A stretch of 64,000 nucleotides of DNA. Source: Butyricicoccus porcorum. GTDB lineage: Bacteria; Bacillota; Clostridia; Oscillospirales; Butyricicoccaceae. Below are positions 33,376 through 42,749 of the stretch, piece by piece. The notes under the pieces are model-generated. The model was not told the origin of the DNA. It made no database searches and saw only the letters and a list, made by a program, of their open reading frames with translations. A program made the translations under genes and the position numbers. The stretch's first letter is position 1. Each line of letters starts with the position of its first letter. Location of the stretch: the NCBI RefSeq assembly GCF_002157465.1, contig NZ_NHOC01000010.1, forward strand, positions 62,001-126,000. The letters run 5' to 3'.

Positions 33376-33524
33376 TATCTGAAAAGTCCAAACTTTGGAC
33401 TATTTCTACAGATGCGGATCGCTTCATCGTTAAAACACTTGAAATCCGAAAGGATTTCTGCGTGCTTTTGTCTTGAATCGACCTCCCTTTGCGAAATATT
33501 CGCCATTTTCTTGGTTTTCAGATA
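33376..33524. repeat. MITE-like element with terminal inverted repeats
   Basis: A 149-bp non-coding block between two genes, bounded by TATCTGAAAA (33376-33385) and its exact complement TTTTCAGATA (33515-33524), with an internal perfect palindrome (33385-33401, AGTCCAAA-C-TTTGGACT) next to the left end. A short leftward frame (33375-33503, ending RNSPKFGLFR) crosses it. Size and ends suggest a miniature inverted-repeat element or a transcribed repeat; no second copy was noticed in this window. Confidence 0.45.
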
Positions 33525-33528
33525 CGTC

Positions 33529-34347
33529 CTAGTTGAACAGCAGGTTGAAATAACCGTTTTGCACCGGTGTATCATCGTGGTAGCGAATACATCCCAGCTT
33601 CTGCGAAGTTCCTGGCGTGGTCACACGCATTTCCGAGCAGCCGCAGGCGTGCAATATCGCCTGTGTCAGCACGGGAACATCTGCTCCACAGGCTTCCTGT
33701 GCCCACAGCTTGTCCGCGCCGTCCTGCCAGACAAACGCATATGCCGTCAGCAAGCCTCCGCGTTCCAGCCCAAAGGCACCGGCTCCAAGCGCACGGAACA
33801 GTGCAAGCTGCGCGCGCCAGTCGTCCGGAGACCGCAGCAGGCACATGCCCTCCGCGGGATACAGTGCCTGTATCGCCGGAATATCATCTTCTGTCAGGTG
33901 GCGGAGCAGGAACGCTCCCTCCGGCACATCGGAACGGGAAGCTGTGTTTGTATCGACAAAAAATGCTGTCCGATAGCCAAACTGATCGTAAAATCCAAAC
34001 AGCCATTCCTCCTGTGGGATCAGGATGGAAGCCGCACGTCCCGCCTGCCGGTCAAGCTCAAACGAGTGTGTGAGCAGACGATCCATGCGGTGCTGCCGCC
34101 GGCATTCCGGCGCAGTGCATGCGCCATAGATATAAGTGACCGGGCGCACACCGCGCGCATCGCGCAGCTGATACGGCAGCATTTGCACCATGGAGCAAAG
34201 CCTGCCGTCCTCCTCATCCAGCAGTGTAACCGCCGGATTGTATTGATTTTCAAAAAACCATTGCGTAAACGCTTCATCGCCCGGAAAGCAGCGCTTCCAG
34301 AGCGTGCGCACCGCGTCAAAATCGCGGTTATCTGCAAACCGGATCAT
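33529..34347 (-). CDS. GNAT family N-acetyltransferase (Eis-like two-domain)
   Basis: 272 residues. The N-terminal half has a GNAT core with a variant acetyl-CoA loop (CRRQHRMDRLL); the C-terminal half resembles the second domain of Eis-type enzymes. Substrate unknown. Its start overlaps the stop of the DUF2156 gene (ATGA), a pairing that suggests joint function. Confidence 0.72.
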   Translation of the reverse strand: MIRFADNRDFDAVRTLWKRCFPGDEAFTQWFFENQYNPAVTLLDEEDGRLCSMVQMLPYQLRDARGVRPVTYIYGACTAPECRRQHRMDRLLTHSFELDRQAGRAASILIPQEEWLFGFYDQFGYRTAFFVDTNTASRSDVPEGAFLLRHLTEDDIPAIQALYPAEGMCLLRSPDDWRAQLALFRALGAGAFGLERGGLLTAYAFVWQDGADKLWAQEACGADVPVLTQAILHACGCSEMRVTTPGTSQKLGCIRYHDDTPVQNGYFNLLFN

Positions 34348-35249
34348 GCGTTCTTCACCGCCAGGAATTTCTTGCCCATCATCACCGGATGATAGGACTG
34401 CTTTGCCTTGCGCAGTCCTTCCATGCCGAGGTCATCCTCGCGGTTGATGTAGGTATATTCCGCACAGTTGTGCTGTGCGAACTGCTGGTTAATCATCGGA
34501 TATGCGCCTGCAATCGATGCTTCTGCCTTTTCCAGCTGAATCACATAAGTGTCAGGGCTGACCGGGCAGCCCATCGTAAACGCGATGACATTGCCGTCCA
34601 ATCGCAGGATGCCGCCCTTCATGCCAAGCGCTTCTCGATTGTTCAGCGCAAGGGTAACCGCACAGGTTTCACCGGAATACATCATGCCGTTCGGACAGTT
34701 GTCCCCAGTGCTGCACCAGTGCAGGTGGAAATCATATGCCTCCTGGCGATTCTCGTCGGTCAGTTCCTCATACGACCAGCGGCCTTCATAGTTTTTCTTA
34801 AAACGGTTGACAAAATTGCGTTTGGACTGCAATTTTTTGCCGGAAAGCGTCATGAGCTTTTCGGCGGAATAGATATAGTCCGCAGAGTCCACGCCATCGG
34901 TAAAGGTATATCGTCCCGGAAGAACGGTTTCTATCTGCTCAAGCAGCGGCTCCGGGATGCCGCACATGGCAAACGGGATGCCGCGCTCACGTGCATCGTC
35001 CTCCAGCGCCAGCATAGCCGCTTTCAGGTCACCCGCGCCGATCGGCGCGAGATACATCGGAATCTTATCCGGGAAGGTTGCCATTTTTATGAACATATAT
35101 CCATTCACAAAGCATATCTGGGTGTCATAATGATCCTTCCAGATAAACAGATCCGCAAAACAGTGTTCACAGATCCGGTAATTGTGCTTTGCGGTGCAGA
35201 TGTCTGCGTTTGCCTTATCCTCTAACGTAACTGGTTTAAATGGTAGCAT
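34344..35249 (-). CDS. DUF2156 (MprF C-terminal-like) family protein
   Basis: 301 residues, two GNAT-like folds as in the lysyl-phosphatidylglycerol synthase catalytic domain but without the membrane flippase part. Motifs: KKLQSKRNFVNRFKKNYEGRW in the middle and YTYINREDDLGMEGLRKAKQSYHPV at the end, both typical of the family. Probably an aminoacyl- or acyl-transferase; the substrate is unknown. Confidence 0.82.
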   Translation of the reverse strand: MLPFKPVTLEDKANADICTAKHNYRICEHCFADLFIWKDHYDTQICFVNGYMFIKMATFPDKIPMYLAPIGAGDLKAAMLALEDDARERGIPFAMCGIPEPLLEQIETVLPGRYTFTDGVDSADYIYSAEKLMTLSGKKLQSKRNFVNRFKKNYEGRWSYEELTDENRQEAYDFHLHWCSTGDNCPNGMMYSGETCAVTLALNNREALGMKGGILRLDGNVIAFTMGCPVSPDTYVIQLEKAEASIAGAYPMINQQFAQHNCAEYTYINREDDLGMEGLRKAKQSYHPVMMGKKFLAVKNA

Positions 35250-35269
35250 AAAAAAATGCGAGTCTCCTT

Positions 35270-35929
35270 TTAGGGTATTGCGCGAAGCACCGCCGCCGTG
35301 AGCTCCGCCGAGATGTCCTCAATCGTGCGGATACGTCCGTCCTGCGTGCAGCGGATGCGGTGCCAGCCGAATGTATCAGCCAGCTTCGATGCAGTCTGGT
35401 AACAGTGTTTGAGATATTCCATATCCTGTTCATGAATATCCTGTGTTTTGCCCTGACGATGTTCGAGCAGGTCGTGCACCGCTTCGGTGGGCATATCGAG
35501 AAAATACACATCGTCGGGCGCAGGAATGCCCATAATACGATACTCAAAATCGAACAGCCAGTCGAGGAATGCCTTTTGCTCCTCCTCTTCCAGCTTGGAT
35601 GCCTGATGCACCGCATTGGATGTAGTATAACGGTCGGCGAGCACCAGCCCGCCGTTTTCATAATAGTCTTTCCATTCGGTCTGATAGGATGCATACCGAT
35701 CGACCGCAAAAAAGGTAGATGCCGTATAGGCGCTGACATCATCCGGATGCTCACCGAACTGTCCGCCCAGATACATGCGGATGAGTGCGGACGATTCCTC
35801 CTGATAGCGCGGAAACACAAGGCGGCGGTAGGAAATACCGCGCTCATCTAAAAACGCGCACAGCCGTTCAAACTGCGTCGATTTGCCGGATGCATCCGTG
35901 CCCTCGAGCACCAACAGTTTTCCACTCAT
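35270..35929 (-). CDS. tmk: Thymidylate kinase
   Basis: 219 residues. P-loop LEGTDASGKSTQ (7-18), DRYxxS-type loop (ADRYTTSN) and a LID region are visible. Phosphorylates dTMP to dTDP, acting right after ThyX, whose gene is adjacent and overlaps by 4 nt. Confidence 0.92.
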   Translation of the reverse strand: MSGKLLVLEGTDASGKSTQFERLCAFLDERGISYRRLVFPRYQEESSALIRMYLGGQFGEHPDDVSAYTASTFFAVDRYASYQTEWKDYYENGGLVLADRYTTSNAVHQASKLEEEEQKAFLDWLFDFEYRIMGIPAPDDVYFLDMPTEAVHDLLEHRQGKTQDIHEQDMEYLKHCYQTASKLADTFGWHRIRCTQDGRIRTIEDISAELTAAVLRAIP

Positions 35930-36702
35930 TTTCCGGCCTCCGCACGGATGCGCTCATACTTTTCACGCACCTCCTGCGCCTTCCCGCAGCTCATCTTGCC
36001 TTCCGAGCAGGTGCCGCAGGTGCAGGACGGGCCCGCCTTGTGGAACAGGGTCGGTGCAACGGCATAAACCTGACGGTACATCTCTTCTGCCAGCTCACGG
36101 ATTTCCCACTGTGCGCGGTTGCAGCAGCGCAAGCGGAAGAAATTATACAGTGAACGGGCATTTGCCGTCATGACCATCTTGGTCGCACACGCATTCGGCA
36201 GCACATAGCGTGCGTCCTCGATCGCCTTTTTTTCGGCTTTGCGGCGTGCTTCCTTTTCGGAGCAACCCTCTGCAAGGAACGTCTGCATGTGGCGCTCCTG
36301 CAAAATGGCCGTCAGATTTTCATAGGTCTTCTGATCGTCCTCCATTGCCTTCAGAAACGCTTCCTTTGCTTCGGGAATGGCCTCGATTTCATGTGGGATG
36401 ACAAATTCAAACGCATGCTCGCGCACATAACGCTGCGACTGTACACTGAAAGAAGCCATGCGGTGCCGCGTAATCTGCGCCAGCAGCGAACGGGAAATGC
36501 CCTCAATGGCAAACGTAAACGATGCATGTTCAATCGGGCTTTCATGCCCAATCTCAGTCAGCATAGTCAGATACGATTGTGTCTTTTCTTCGTCCAGTCC
36601 GTCCAGCAGAGTGTCAACTGTCGCGGCGGAATAACAGGTTTTCGCCGCCGCAGAGATCAACTGCTCCGGCATGGGGGTATATGCAATCAGCTTTACGTTC
36701 AT
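35926..36702 (-). CDS. thyX: Flavin-dependent thymidylate synthase
   Basis: 258 residues with the signature TRHRMASFSVQSQRYV (RHRxxS...SQRYV) that binds FAD and dUMP. Makes dTMP from dUMP using methylene-THF and NAD(P)H. Its C-terminus has a Cys-rich tail (CTCGTCSEGKMSCGK) not needed for catalysis in the core family. Linked to tmk. Confidence 0.93.
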   Translation of the reverse strand: MNVKLIAYTPMPEQLISAAAKTCYSAATVDTLLDGLDEEKTQSYLTMLTEIGHESPIEHASFTFAIEGISRSLLAQITRHRMASFSVQSQRYVREHAFEFVIPHEIEAIPEAKEAFLKAMEDDQKTYENLTAILQERHMQTFLAEGCSEKEARRKAEKKAIEDARYVLPNACATKMVMTANARSLYNFFRLRCCNRAQWEIRELAEEMYRQVYAVAPTLFHKAGPSCTCGTCSEGKMSCGKAQEVREKYERIRAEAGK

Positions 36703-37433
36703 TTGTCTTCTCCCGTTACTTTAGATTTCATAACTGTCAACAGGAATTTCGGCAGCGCTGTCATGCGCTTTGCGCGCCACGGCTCCTTTTTGAGACGATA
36801 AAACCACTCCAGTCCATGCCTGACGTAAAAGTCCGGTGCGCGTTCAACAACGCCAGCATAGACATCCAGCGAACCGCCCAGGCCGCACAGCATGGTGCCG
36901 TTCAGCTCGTCCAAATGCTGCTCCATAAAAATTTCCTGCTTCGGTGCGCCGAGACACACCAGAATGACATCCGAATGCCCGGCAGCGTTGATGTCGCGCA
37001 CAGCCTCAGCGTCATCCTTAAAATAGCCATCACGGCAGCCTGTGACAATCAGACCCGGATACTTCTGCTTGAGATTTTCCGCTGCTTTTTCCGCGATGCC
37101 CGGTTTTGCGCCGAACAGGAAGATGCTGCGCCCTTCCTTTGCCATCGCCTCCATCAATGAAGTGGCGAACTCAATTCCTGCGACCTTTTCGGTCAGCGGC
37201 TTTTTGAGAATTTTTGCCGCGTGAATCACGCCGATGCCGTCCGGAAGGACAAGTGCCGCCGCATTGAGCAGCTTCTTCAGATGTTCGTCCGAGCGGGCCA
37301 TATATACAATTTCAGAATTCGGCGTGACAACGTAGCCCTTCTTTCCTTCGCGGATGCGCGCCATCGCGCGCGTAACCGCTTCGGACTGTGTGACCGCGTC
37401 AAACTGTACGCCGAGAATGGAAACTCTGTTCAA
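36699..37433 (-). CDS. WecG/TagA/CpsF family glycosyltransferase
   Basis: 244 residues, GT26. Motifs: VVTPNSEIVYMAR, LPDGIGVIHAAK (catalytic Asp), GCRDGYF and LGAPKQEIFM. Members add ManNAc to the undecaprenyl-linked GlcNAc of wall teichoic acid or similar polymers. No other teichoic acid gene is nearby, so the polymer is not identified. Start overlaps thyX by 4 nt. Confidence 0.88.
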   Translation of the reverse strand: MNRVSILGVQFDAVTQSEAVTRAMARIREGKKGYVVTPNSEIVYMARSDEHLKKLLNAAALVLPDGIGVIHAAKILKKPLTEKVAGIEFATSLMEAMAKEGRSIFLFGAKPGIAEKAAENLKQKYPGLIVTGCRDGYFKDDAEAVRDINAAGHSDVILVCLGAPKQEIFMEQHLDELNGTMLCGLGGSLDVYAGVVERAPDFYVRHGLEWFYRLKKEPWRAKRMTALPKFLLTVMKSKVTGEDK

Positions 37434-37541
37434 CGATTGTTCCTCCTCTATGGCGTTTTTTCAATTACCATTTGTTTATTATACCATCATTGCCATATCG
37501 GTTCAACCATGGATTTGTTTCGTTCCTATGCACAACTGCAC

Positions 37542-37578
37542 AAAAAACTTCCCTTTTTCACACGGAAAAAGGGAAGTT
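37542..37578 (-). terminator. Terminator of tyrS
   Basis: 14-bp stem (37565-37578 with 37546-37559), then T-rich on the minus strand. Confidence 0.88.
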
Positions 37579-37588
37579 TGAATTGCTG

Positions 37589-38818
37589 TTACAGCGTAAC
37601 CTTGTGGAATGTCTTCTTACCCTTGCGGATAATCATGCCGTCCTCGCCGAATGCATCCGCACCGTACATGGCGAACATGTCGGTTACCTTTGCATCGTTG
37701 ATGGTCAGGCCGCCCTGCTTGACAACCTGGCGTGCCTCACTCTTGGACTTGACCAGACCGGTCTTGACCAGCAGATCGAGTGCACCGATCTGTCCATCGG
37801 TCAGGTCATCCGCAGACAGCTGCGTGGTTGGCATATCAGCCGCAGATGCGCCGCCGGCAAAAACTGCTCTCGCCGCCGCCAGTGCCTTCTCGGCTTCTTC
37901 CTTGCCGTGAACCATGGCAGTAATCTCGTAAGCCAGTTTTTCCTTGGCACGGTTGAGACCTGCGCCCTCCAGCTTTTCGTACTCGGCGATTTCGTCGAGC
38001 GGCATAAAGGTCAGCATCTTCATGACGCGGATGACATCTGCGTCGTTGATGTTTCTCCAGTACTGGAAGAAGTCGTACGGGGAAGTCTTTTCCGGGTCGA
38101 GCCAGACAGCACCCTTCTCGGTCTTGCCCATCTTCTTGCCTTCCGAAGTGGTCAGCAGGGTGAAGGTCAGACCATAGGCATCGTCCTTGCCTTCGACGCG
38201 GCGGATGAGGTCAGCGCCATTGATAATGTTCGACCACTGATCGTCACCGCCCAATTCAAGGTGGCAGTCCTCTGTGCGGTACAGGTGCAGGAAGTCATAG
38301 CTCTGAAGCAGCATATAGTTGAACTCGATGAAGCTCAGACCTTTTTCCAGACGGGTCTTGAAGCACTCAGCCGTCAGCATACGGTTGACAGAGAAGTGTA
38401 CGCCGACCTCACGCAGGAAGTCCATATAGTTGAACTTGAGAATCCAGTCGGCATTGTTGAGCATCGTTGCCTTGCCGTCGTTGAAATCGACGAGGCGGCG
38501 CATCTGCTGCCGGAAGCACTCCGCATTGTGGTTGATCTCTTCCTTGGTCAGCATCTTGCGCATGTCGGTCTTGCCCGTCGGGTCACCGATCATTGTAGTA
38601 CCGCCGCCGATCAGCGCAATCGGGCGATGACCGGCCTGCTGCAAACGCGCCATGACAACCAACTGGAGAAAATGACCGACGTGCAGCGAATCTGCCGTTG
38701 CGTCGAAGCCGATGTAGAACGTAGTCTGATGATTATCCAGCAGATCGCGTACTTTTTCTTCGTTGGTGCACTGGGCGATCAGGCCGCGTGCCTGTAATTC
38801 TTCATATACTTGTGACAT
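37589..38818 (-). CDS. tyrS: Tyrosyl-tRNA synthetase
   Basis: 409 residues, class I. HVGHF (HIGH equivalent, ~46-50), DDQWSN and KKMGKTE (KMSKS equivalent) are clear, and the C-terminal S4 RNA-binding domain ([22 protein letters not shown]) is complete. Charges tRNA-Tyr. Confidence 0.96.
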   Translation of the reverse strand: MSQVYEELQARGLIAQCTNEEKVRDLLDNHQTTFYIGFDATADSLHVGHFLQLVVMARLQQAGHRPIALIGGGTTMIGDPTGKTDMRKMLTKEEINHNAECFRQQMRRLVDFNDGKATMLNNADWILKFNYMDFLREVGVHFSVNRMLTAECFKTRLEKGLSFIEFNYMLLQSYDFLHLYRTEDCHLELGGDDQWSNIINGADLIRRVEGKDDAYGLTFTLLTTSEGKKMGKTEKGAVWLDPEKTSPYDFFQYWRNINDADVIRVMKMLTFMPLDEIAEYEKLEGAGLNRAKEKLAYEITAMVHGKEEAEKALAAARAVFAGGASAADMPTTQLSADDLTDGQIGALDLLVKTGLVKSKSEARQVVKQGGLTINDAKVTDMFAMYGADAFGEDGMIIRKGKKTFHKVTL

Positions 38819-38878
38819 CGTTGTTGAAACCCTTTCTATTTATCGTCATTTGGCACAGCCGAAAGACAGGCCAATTGC

Positions 38879-40564
38879 TCACATTGTCTTGCTTTTCGCC
38901 GCGCGCGTGAGAAGCTCCTCCGCATTGCGCAGAGAAAGCTCAGTAATCGCGTCACCGGAAATCATGCGCGCCAGTTCCTGCGCGCGCGCTTCCCCTTCCA
39001 GTGGGCGCACATCGGTATAGGTGCGCTCATCCGAAACCGATTTCTGGATGAGCAGGTGATGGTCGCCCATTGCTGCCAGCTGCGGCAGGTGCGTAACGCA
39101 CAGTGTCTGCTTACTGCGGGAGATTTCTCCGAGCTTAACAGCGATTTTCTGTGCCGCCCGTCCGCTCACACCAGTGTCAATTTCGTCAAAGATAAGTGTA
39201 CCCACATCTTCCGACTGCGTCAACACATTTTTTATCGCAAGCATGATGCGAGACAATTCGCCGCCGGATGCAATCCGGCTGAGCGGCTTAACCGGTTCGC
39301 CTGGATTGGTGGAAATCAGGAAGCGGACCTCGTCCGCACCGCGTGGGTTGAGCTTGGTCTGCGGAGACACGGAGATGGACAGGCGCACCTTGGCCATGTC
39401 CAAGTCTTCGAGCTGTTCAATGATTTTTGCTTCCAGCTCAATGGCTGCGTCGCGCCGCAGGCGCGACAGCTCTCCAGCAATTTCGCGCGCTGCTGACAGT
39501 GTTTCGCGGTATTCCGTGACAAGCTGCTCCTTGCGGTCGTCCGCATTCTCCAGCTCCTCCAACTCAGAAGCCGCGCTGTCACAGTAAGCCAGAACTTCCT
39601 CAACCGTCGCACCATATTTTCGGCGCAGACGGTAAATGACATCCAGCCGTTCCTCTACTGCGTCGCGTTCCTGCTCAGAAAAATCGACGCGCGAAGCCAG
39701 ATCAGACACCGTTTCACGCAGATCCTCCGCGAGATAGCGCAGCTCTTCGGCTTTTTTCGCCGCGTTGTTCAGCTCCGTCGACAGGGTTGAGATATCCGTC
39801 AACTCTTCCGAAGTCTGTGCGAGCAGGTCGCATGCGCCATCGGTATCCTCATCGCCGGCGAGCATCATAGACGCATTTTGCAGCGCATATGCCAGCTTTC
39901 CGGCGTTGTCAAAAAACTGCCTGCGCTCGTTCAGCTCCTCTTCCTCGCCCGGCTTGAGATTCGCCGCGGCGATTTCATCAAACTGATAGCGCAGCATATC
40001 AATGCGTTGGGCGCGCTGCTGCTCGCTTTTTTCCAGCTCACGGATTTTGCTTCGCAGTGAAAACAGGCGCGTATACAGCGGGCGGTATTGCTCCAGCAGC
40101 GGCTCGGTATCGCAGAAGCTGTCGAGAAAATCGATATGATATTCCTCCTGCATCAGCTTCTGACCGTCGTGCTGGCCGTGGATATTGATCAAATACGGGC
40201 TGATTGTCTTGAGTACAGACGCAGGCACTGGCCGCATATTGACGCGGCACACGCTTCTGCCCTCCGCAGACAGCTCGCGCTGAATGCGGACAGTACCGTC
40301 CTCACCGGTGTCCAGACCCAGCTCCTGGAGCTGTTTTTCCAGCTCCGGGGAGACCTGTTCAAACACCGCGCTGACAAAGCCTTTCTTTTCGCCGTTTCGG
40401 ATCAGCTCACGGCTCGTGCGCTGTCCCATAATTGCGCCAATGGAATCGATGATAATCGATTTGCCCGCGCCGGTCTCACCGGTCAGGACGGTAAAGCCCG
40501 GCTGAAGGACAATATCCGCCTGCTCAATGACAGCGATATTTTCAATATGAAGCAGGCTTAACAT
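38879..40564 (-). CDS. recN: DNA repair protein RecN
   Basis: 561-residue SMC-like ATPase. Walker A GETGAGKS (30-37), long coiled-coil in the middle (~160-360), C-terminal ABC signature SGGELSRIMLA and Walker B DEIDTGVSG. Acts in double-strand break repair. Start codon follows a site in CTGTTCTCCTTT (complement AAAGGAG). Confidence 0.95.
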   Translation of the reverse strand: MLSLLHIENIAVIEQADIVLQPGFTVLTGETGAGKSIIIDSIGAIMGQRTSRELIRNGEKKGFVSAVFEQVSPELEKQLQELGLDTGEDGTVRIQRELSAEGRSVCRVNMRPVPASVLKTISPYLINIHGQHDGQKLMQEEYHIDFLDSFCDTEPLLEQYRPLYTRLFSLRSKIRELEKSEQQRAQRIDMLRYQFDEIAAANLKPGEEEELNERRQFFDNAGKLAYALQNASMMLAGDEDTDGACDLLAQTSEELTDISTLSTELNNAAKKAEELRYLAEDLRETVSDLASRVDFSEQERDAVEERLDVIYRLRRKYGATVEEVLAYCDSAASELEELENADDRKEQLVTEYRETLSAAREIAGELSRLRRDAAIELEAKIIEQLEDLDMAKVRLSISVSPQTKLNPRGADEVRFLISTNPGEPVKPLSRIASGGELSRIMLAIKNVLTQSEDVGTLIFDEIDTGVSGRAAQKIAVKLGEISRSKQTLCVTHLPQLAAMGDHHLLIQKSVSDERTYTDVRPLEGEARAQELARMISGDAITELSLRNAEELLTRAAKSKTM

Positions 40565-40587
40565 GTCTGTTCTCCTTTAAATTCTAT

Positions 40588-41040
40588 TTATTTCAGCATA
40601 TTTTTGGTATCTTCACAAAAATCAAGCGCGCTTTCGTTGTCGCGCATGACAATAAATACTGTGTCATCGCCACTGATCGTGCCGACAACCTTCGGCACGC
40701 GCATCGCGTCAATCGCCATGGCTGCCGCAGATGCGAGCGCCGGAAGCGTCTTAATGACGACGATATTCTGTGCGGCATCCACACCTGTGACGCACTCGCG
40801 GAAAATATTTTGCAGTCTGCTGACAAAGCTGTTCTCTGCCTCCTGTGTTGACGTCGCATAGCGGTATTTGCCGGACGGAGATAGAATTTTAATCAGGCGC
40901 AGATCCTTGATATCACGGGAAACTGTCGCCTGTGTTGTGTCATATCCGAGATCGCGCAGGCGCATGGACAGCTCTTCCTGCGTTTCAATTTCATTGTGCT
41001 CAATGAGCTCGAGAATTTTTGCCTGGCGCTGGAATTTCAT
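40588..41040 (-). CDS. argR: Arginine repressor/activator
   Basis: 150 residues from ATG 41040 with AGGA upstream; the longer frame starts inside the spacer. N-terminal winged helix (KILELIEHNEIETQEEL...TQATVSRDIKDL) and C-terminal arginine-binding hexamer domain with GTISGDDTVFIV. Sits between nadK and recN, as in many Clostridia. Confidence 0.94.
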   Translation of the reverse strand: MKFQRQAKILELIEHNEIETQEELSMRLRDLGYDTTQATVSRDIKDLRLIKILSPSGKYRYATSTQEAENSFVSRLQNIFRECVTGVDAAQNIVVIKTLPALASAAAMAIDAMRVPKVVGTISGDDTVFIVMRDNESALDFCEDTKNMLK

Positions 41041-41059
41041 AAAATGTCCTTTCTCCCGC

Positions 41060-41953
41060 TCAATTGCGGCCAATCGTCAGTTTTTCATTCAGCAGAGAAT
41101 AAAAGCTGTTGCCCTTTACACGGAGCAGCCGGGTGCAAAACGGTGCTTTGCGCACAAAAACATGGTCGCCATCCGTCAGTTCAAAACCCCTTCGCCCGTC
41201 ACTGGATACAAAAATGGTCGCATCATTAAAGAAACGCGGCTGTATACAGATTTCACGGTGCGGGGAAAACAGATACGACCGCGGCTGTACACCGTGCGGA
41301 CAAATCGGGACGACGGAAATATTCTCCGCAGACGGTTCGATGACCGGGCCGCCTGCCGCAAGCGAATAGGCCGTGCTGCCAGTCGGTGTGGAAATAATGA
41401 CGCCGTCTCCGTGCAGCGAACAGACCGGCTCACGGTCACACAGAATATCCAGCAGGCTGATGCGGAAAATCGAGCCGGTCTTGATAATCGCCTCGTTGAG
41501 CGCCATCGTGCGGTATACAATTTCTTCTCCGCGCAGAACCTCGACATCCAGCATCATGCGTTCGTCAATGGTGTATTCTCCGTTGAATACGCGTCCGATG
41601 AGGCGCAGTTCCGGAAATTCCAGCTCACTCATAAAGCCGACATGTCCGAGATTGACGCCAAGAATCGGCACATGGTACGGTGCCGCCTGCTGTGCCATGG
41701 CGAGAATCGTGCCGTCACCACCAAGTACAACGATAAAGTCCGCCTCAATCATTGCCTTTTGCACCGAATACACAAGAAACCCGTCTGGCTTAATGCCGAT
41801 TGTCAGTGCAAGATCGGTCAGAATGACCTGTGCTCCGAATTCGCGGATGACCTCCGCGGCCTGTCGGACGGCGAACGCCATACCCTTTTTTCCTGTATTG
41901 GGCCAAAGCAGCACCTTTCGGATCGTGCCGCATTTTTTCTGCTTATTCGTCAT
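41060..41953 (-). CDS. nadK: NAD kinase
   Basis: 297 residues from ATG 41953. GGDGT motif (VVLGGDGTILAMA) with the catalytic Asp, LNEAII for nucleotide binding, and TPTGSTAYSLAAGGP. Makes NADP+. Start lies inside the tlyA end (11-nt overlap), indicating co-translation. Confidence 0.93.
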   Translation of the reverse strand: MTNKQKKCGTIRKVLLWPNTGKKGMAFAVRQAAEVIREFGAQVILTDLALTIGIKPDGFLVYSVQKAMIEADFIVVLGGDGTILAMAQQAAPYHVPILGVNLGHVGFMSELEFPELRLIGRVFNGEYTIDERMMLDVEVLRGEEIVYRTMALNEAIIKTGSIFRISLLDILCDREPVCSLHGDGVIISTPTGSTAYSLAAGGPVIEPSAENISVVPICPHGVQPRSYLFSPHREICIQPRFFNDATIFVSSDGRRGFELTDGDHVFVRKAPFCTRLLRVKGNSFYSLLNEKLTIGRN

Positions 41954-42749
41954 GCTTTGCAAGTGCTCCATGTGCTTCGGCAACCAGCGAAGCCGGGTCA
42001 AGTTCCCCGTCTTCGCCGTCCTTGCCGAGATAGCCGAGAAATTCGATGTTGCCCTCCGGGCCTTTGATGGGCGAGAAGGTCAGCTGATAGACGTGAAAGC
42101 CTGCCTCGTGTGCATTTTCGATAAACGTCTCGAGCACCTCCTGATGAATTTCCGGCTCACGCACGACTCCCTTTTTGCCGACCTTGCCTTTACCCGCTTC
42201 AAACTGCGGCTTAATCAGGCAGGCGATACGACCATGCTCGTTCAGCAGATTTGCCACAACCGGCAAAACCAGCCGCAGCGAGATAAACGAAACATCTATA
42301 ACCGCAAGCTCCGGCACCTCTCCGTCCAGCATTTCCGGCGTCACATGCCGGATGTTGGTGCGCTCCATGCACACGACGCGTGGATCCTGCCGCAGCTTCC
42401 AGGCGAGCTGACCATAGCCGACATCAATGGAAAAAACCTTCCGTGCGCCGCGGGTCAGCAGACAATCGGTAAATCCGCCGGTCGATGCGCCGATATCCAT
42501 AACACACAGGCCGGACGGGTCAATTTCAAAATAATTGAGTGCTTTTTCAATTTTCAGGCCGCCCCGGCTGACAAACGAGTTTGTCTTTCCGCGGATTTCG
42601 ATCTCGGCATCCTCTGGGATACTCATGCCTGCCTTGTCCGCTTTCTGGTTGTTGACATAGACAATCCCGCTCATAATAATGGCTTTTGCCCGCTCGCGGG
42701 ATGGCACCATGCCCTTCTCAAACAGAAGGACGTCCAGTCTCTTTTTCAT
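41943..42749 (-). CDS. tlyA: TlyA family rRNA 2'-O-methyltransferase
   Basis: 268 residues from ATG 42749, nine bases after GGAGG. N-terminal S4 domain (KKRLDVLLFEKGMVPSRERAK) and SAM-dependent methyltransferase with MDIGASTGGFTDCLLTRGA and VIDVSFISLR. Known members 2'-O-methylate cytidines of 16S/23S rRNA. Overlaps the dxs end by 32 nt. Confidence 0.93.
   Translation of the reverse strand: MKKRLDVLLFEKGMVPSRERAKAIIMSGIVYVNNQKADKAGMSIPEDAEIEIRGKTNSFVSRGGLKIEKALNYFEIDPSGLCVMDIGASTGGFTDCLLTRGARKVFSIDVGYGQLAWKLRQDPRVVCMERTNIRHVTPEMLDGEVPELAVIDVSFISLRLVLPVVANLLNEHGRIACLIKPQFEAGKGKVGKKGVVREPEIHQEVLETFIENAHEAGFHVYQLTFSPIKGPEGNIEFLGYLGKDGEDGELDPASLVAEAHGALAKHDE

Noticed and set aside
37472-38797. 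441-residue plus-strand frame across tyrS
   Set aside because: Antisense shadow of a clear TyrS with all class I motifs.
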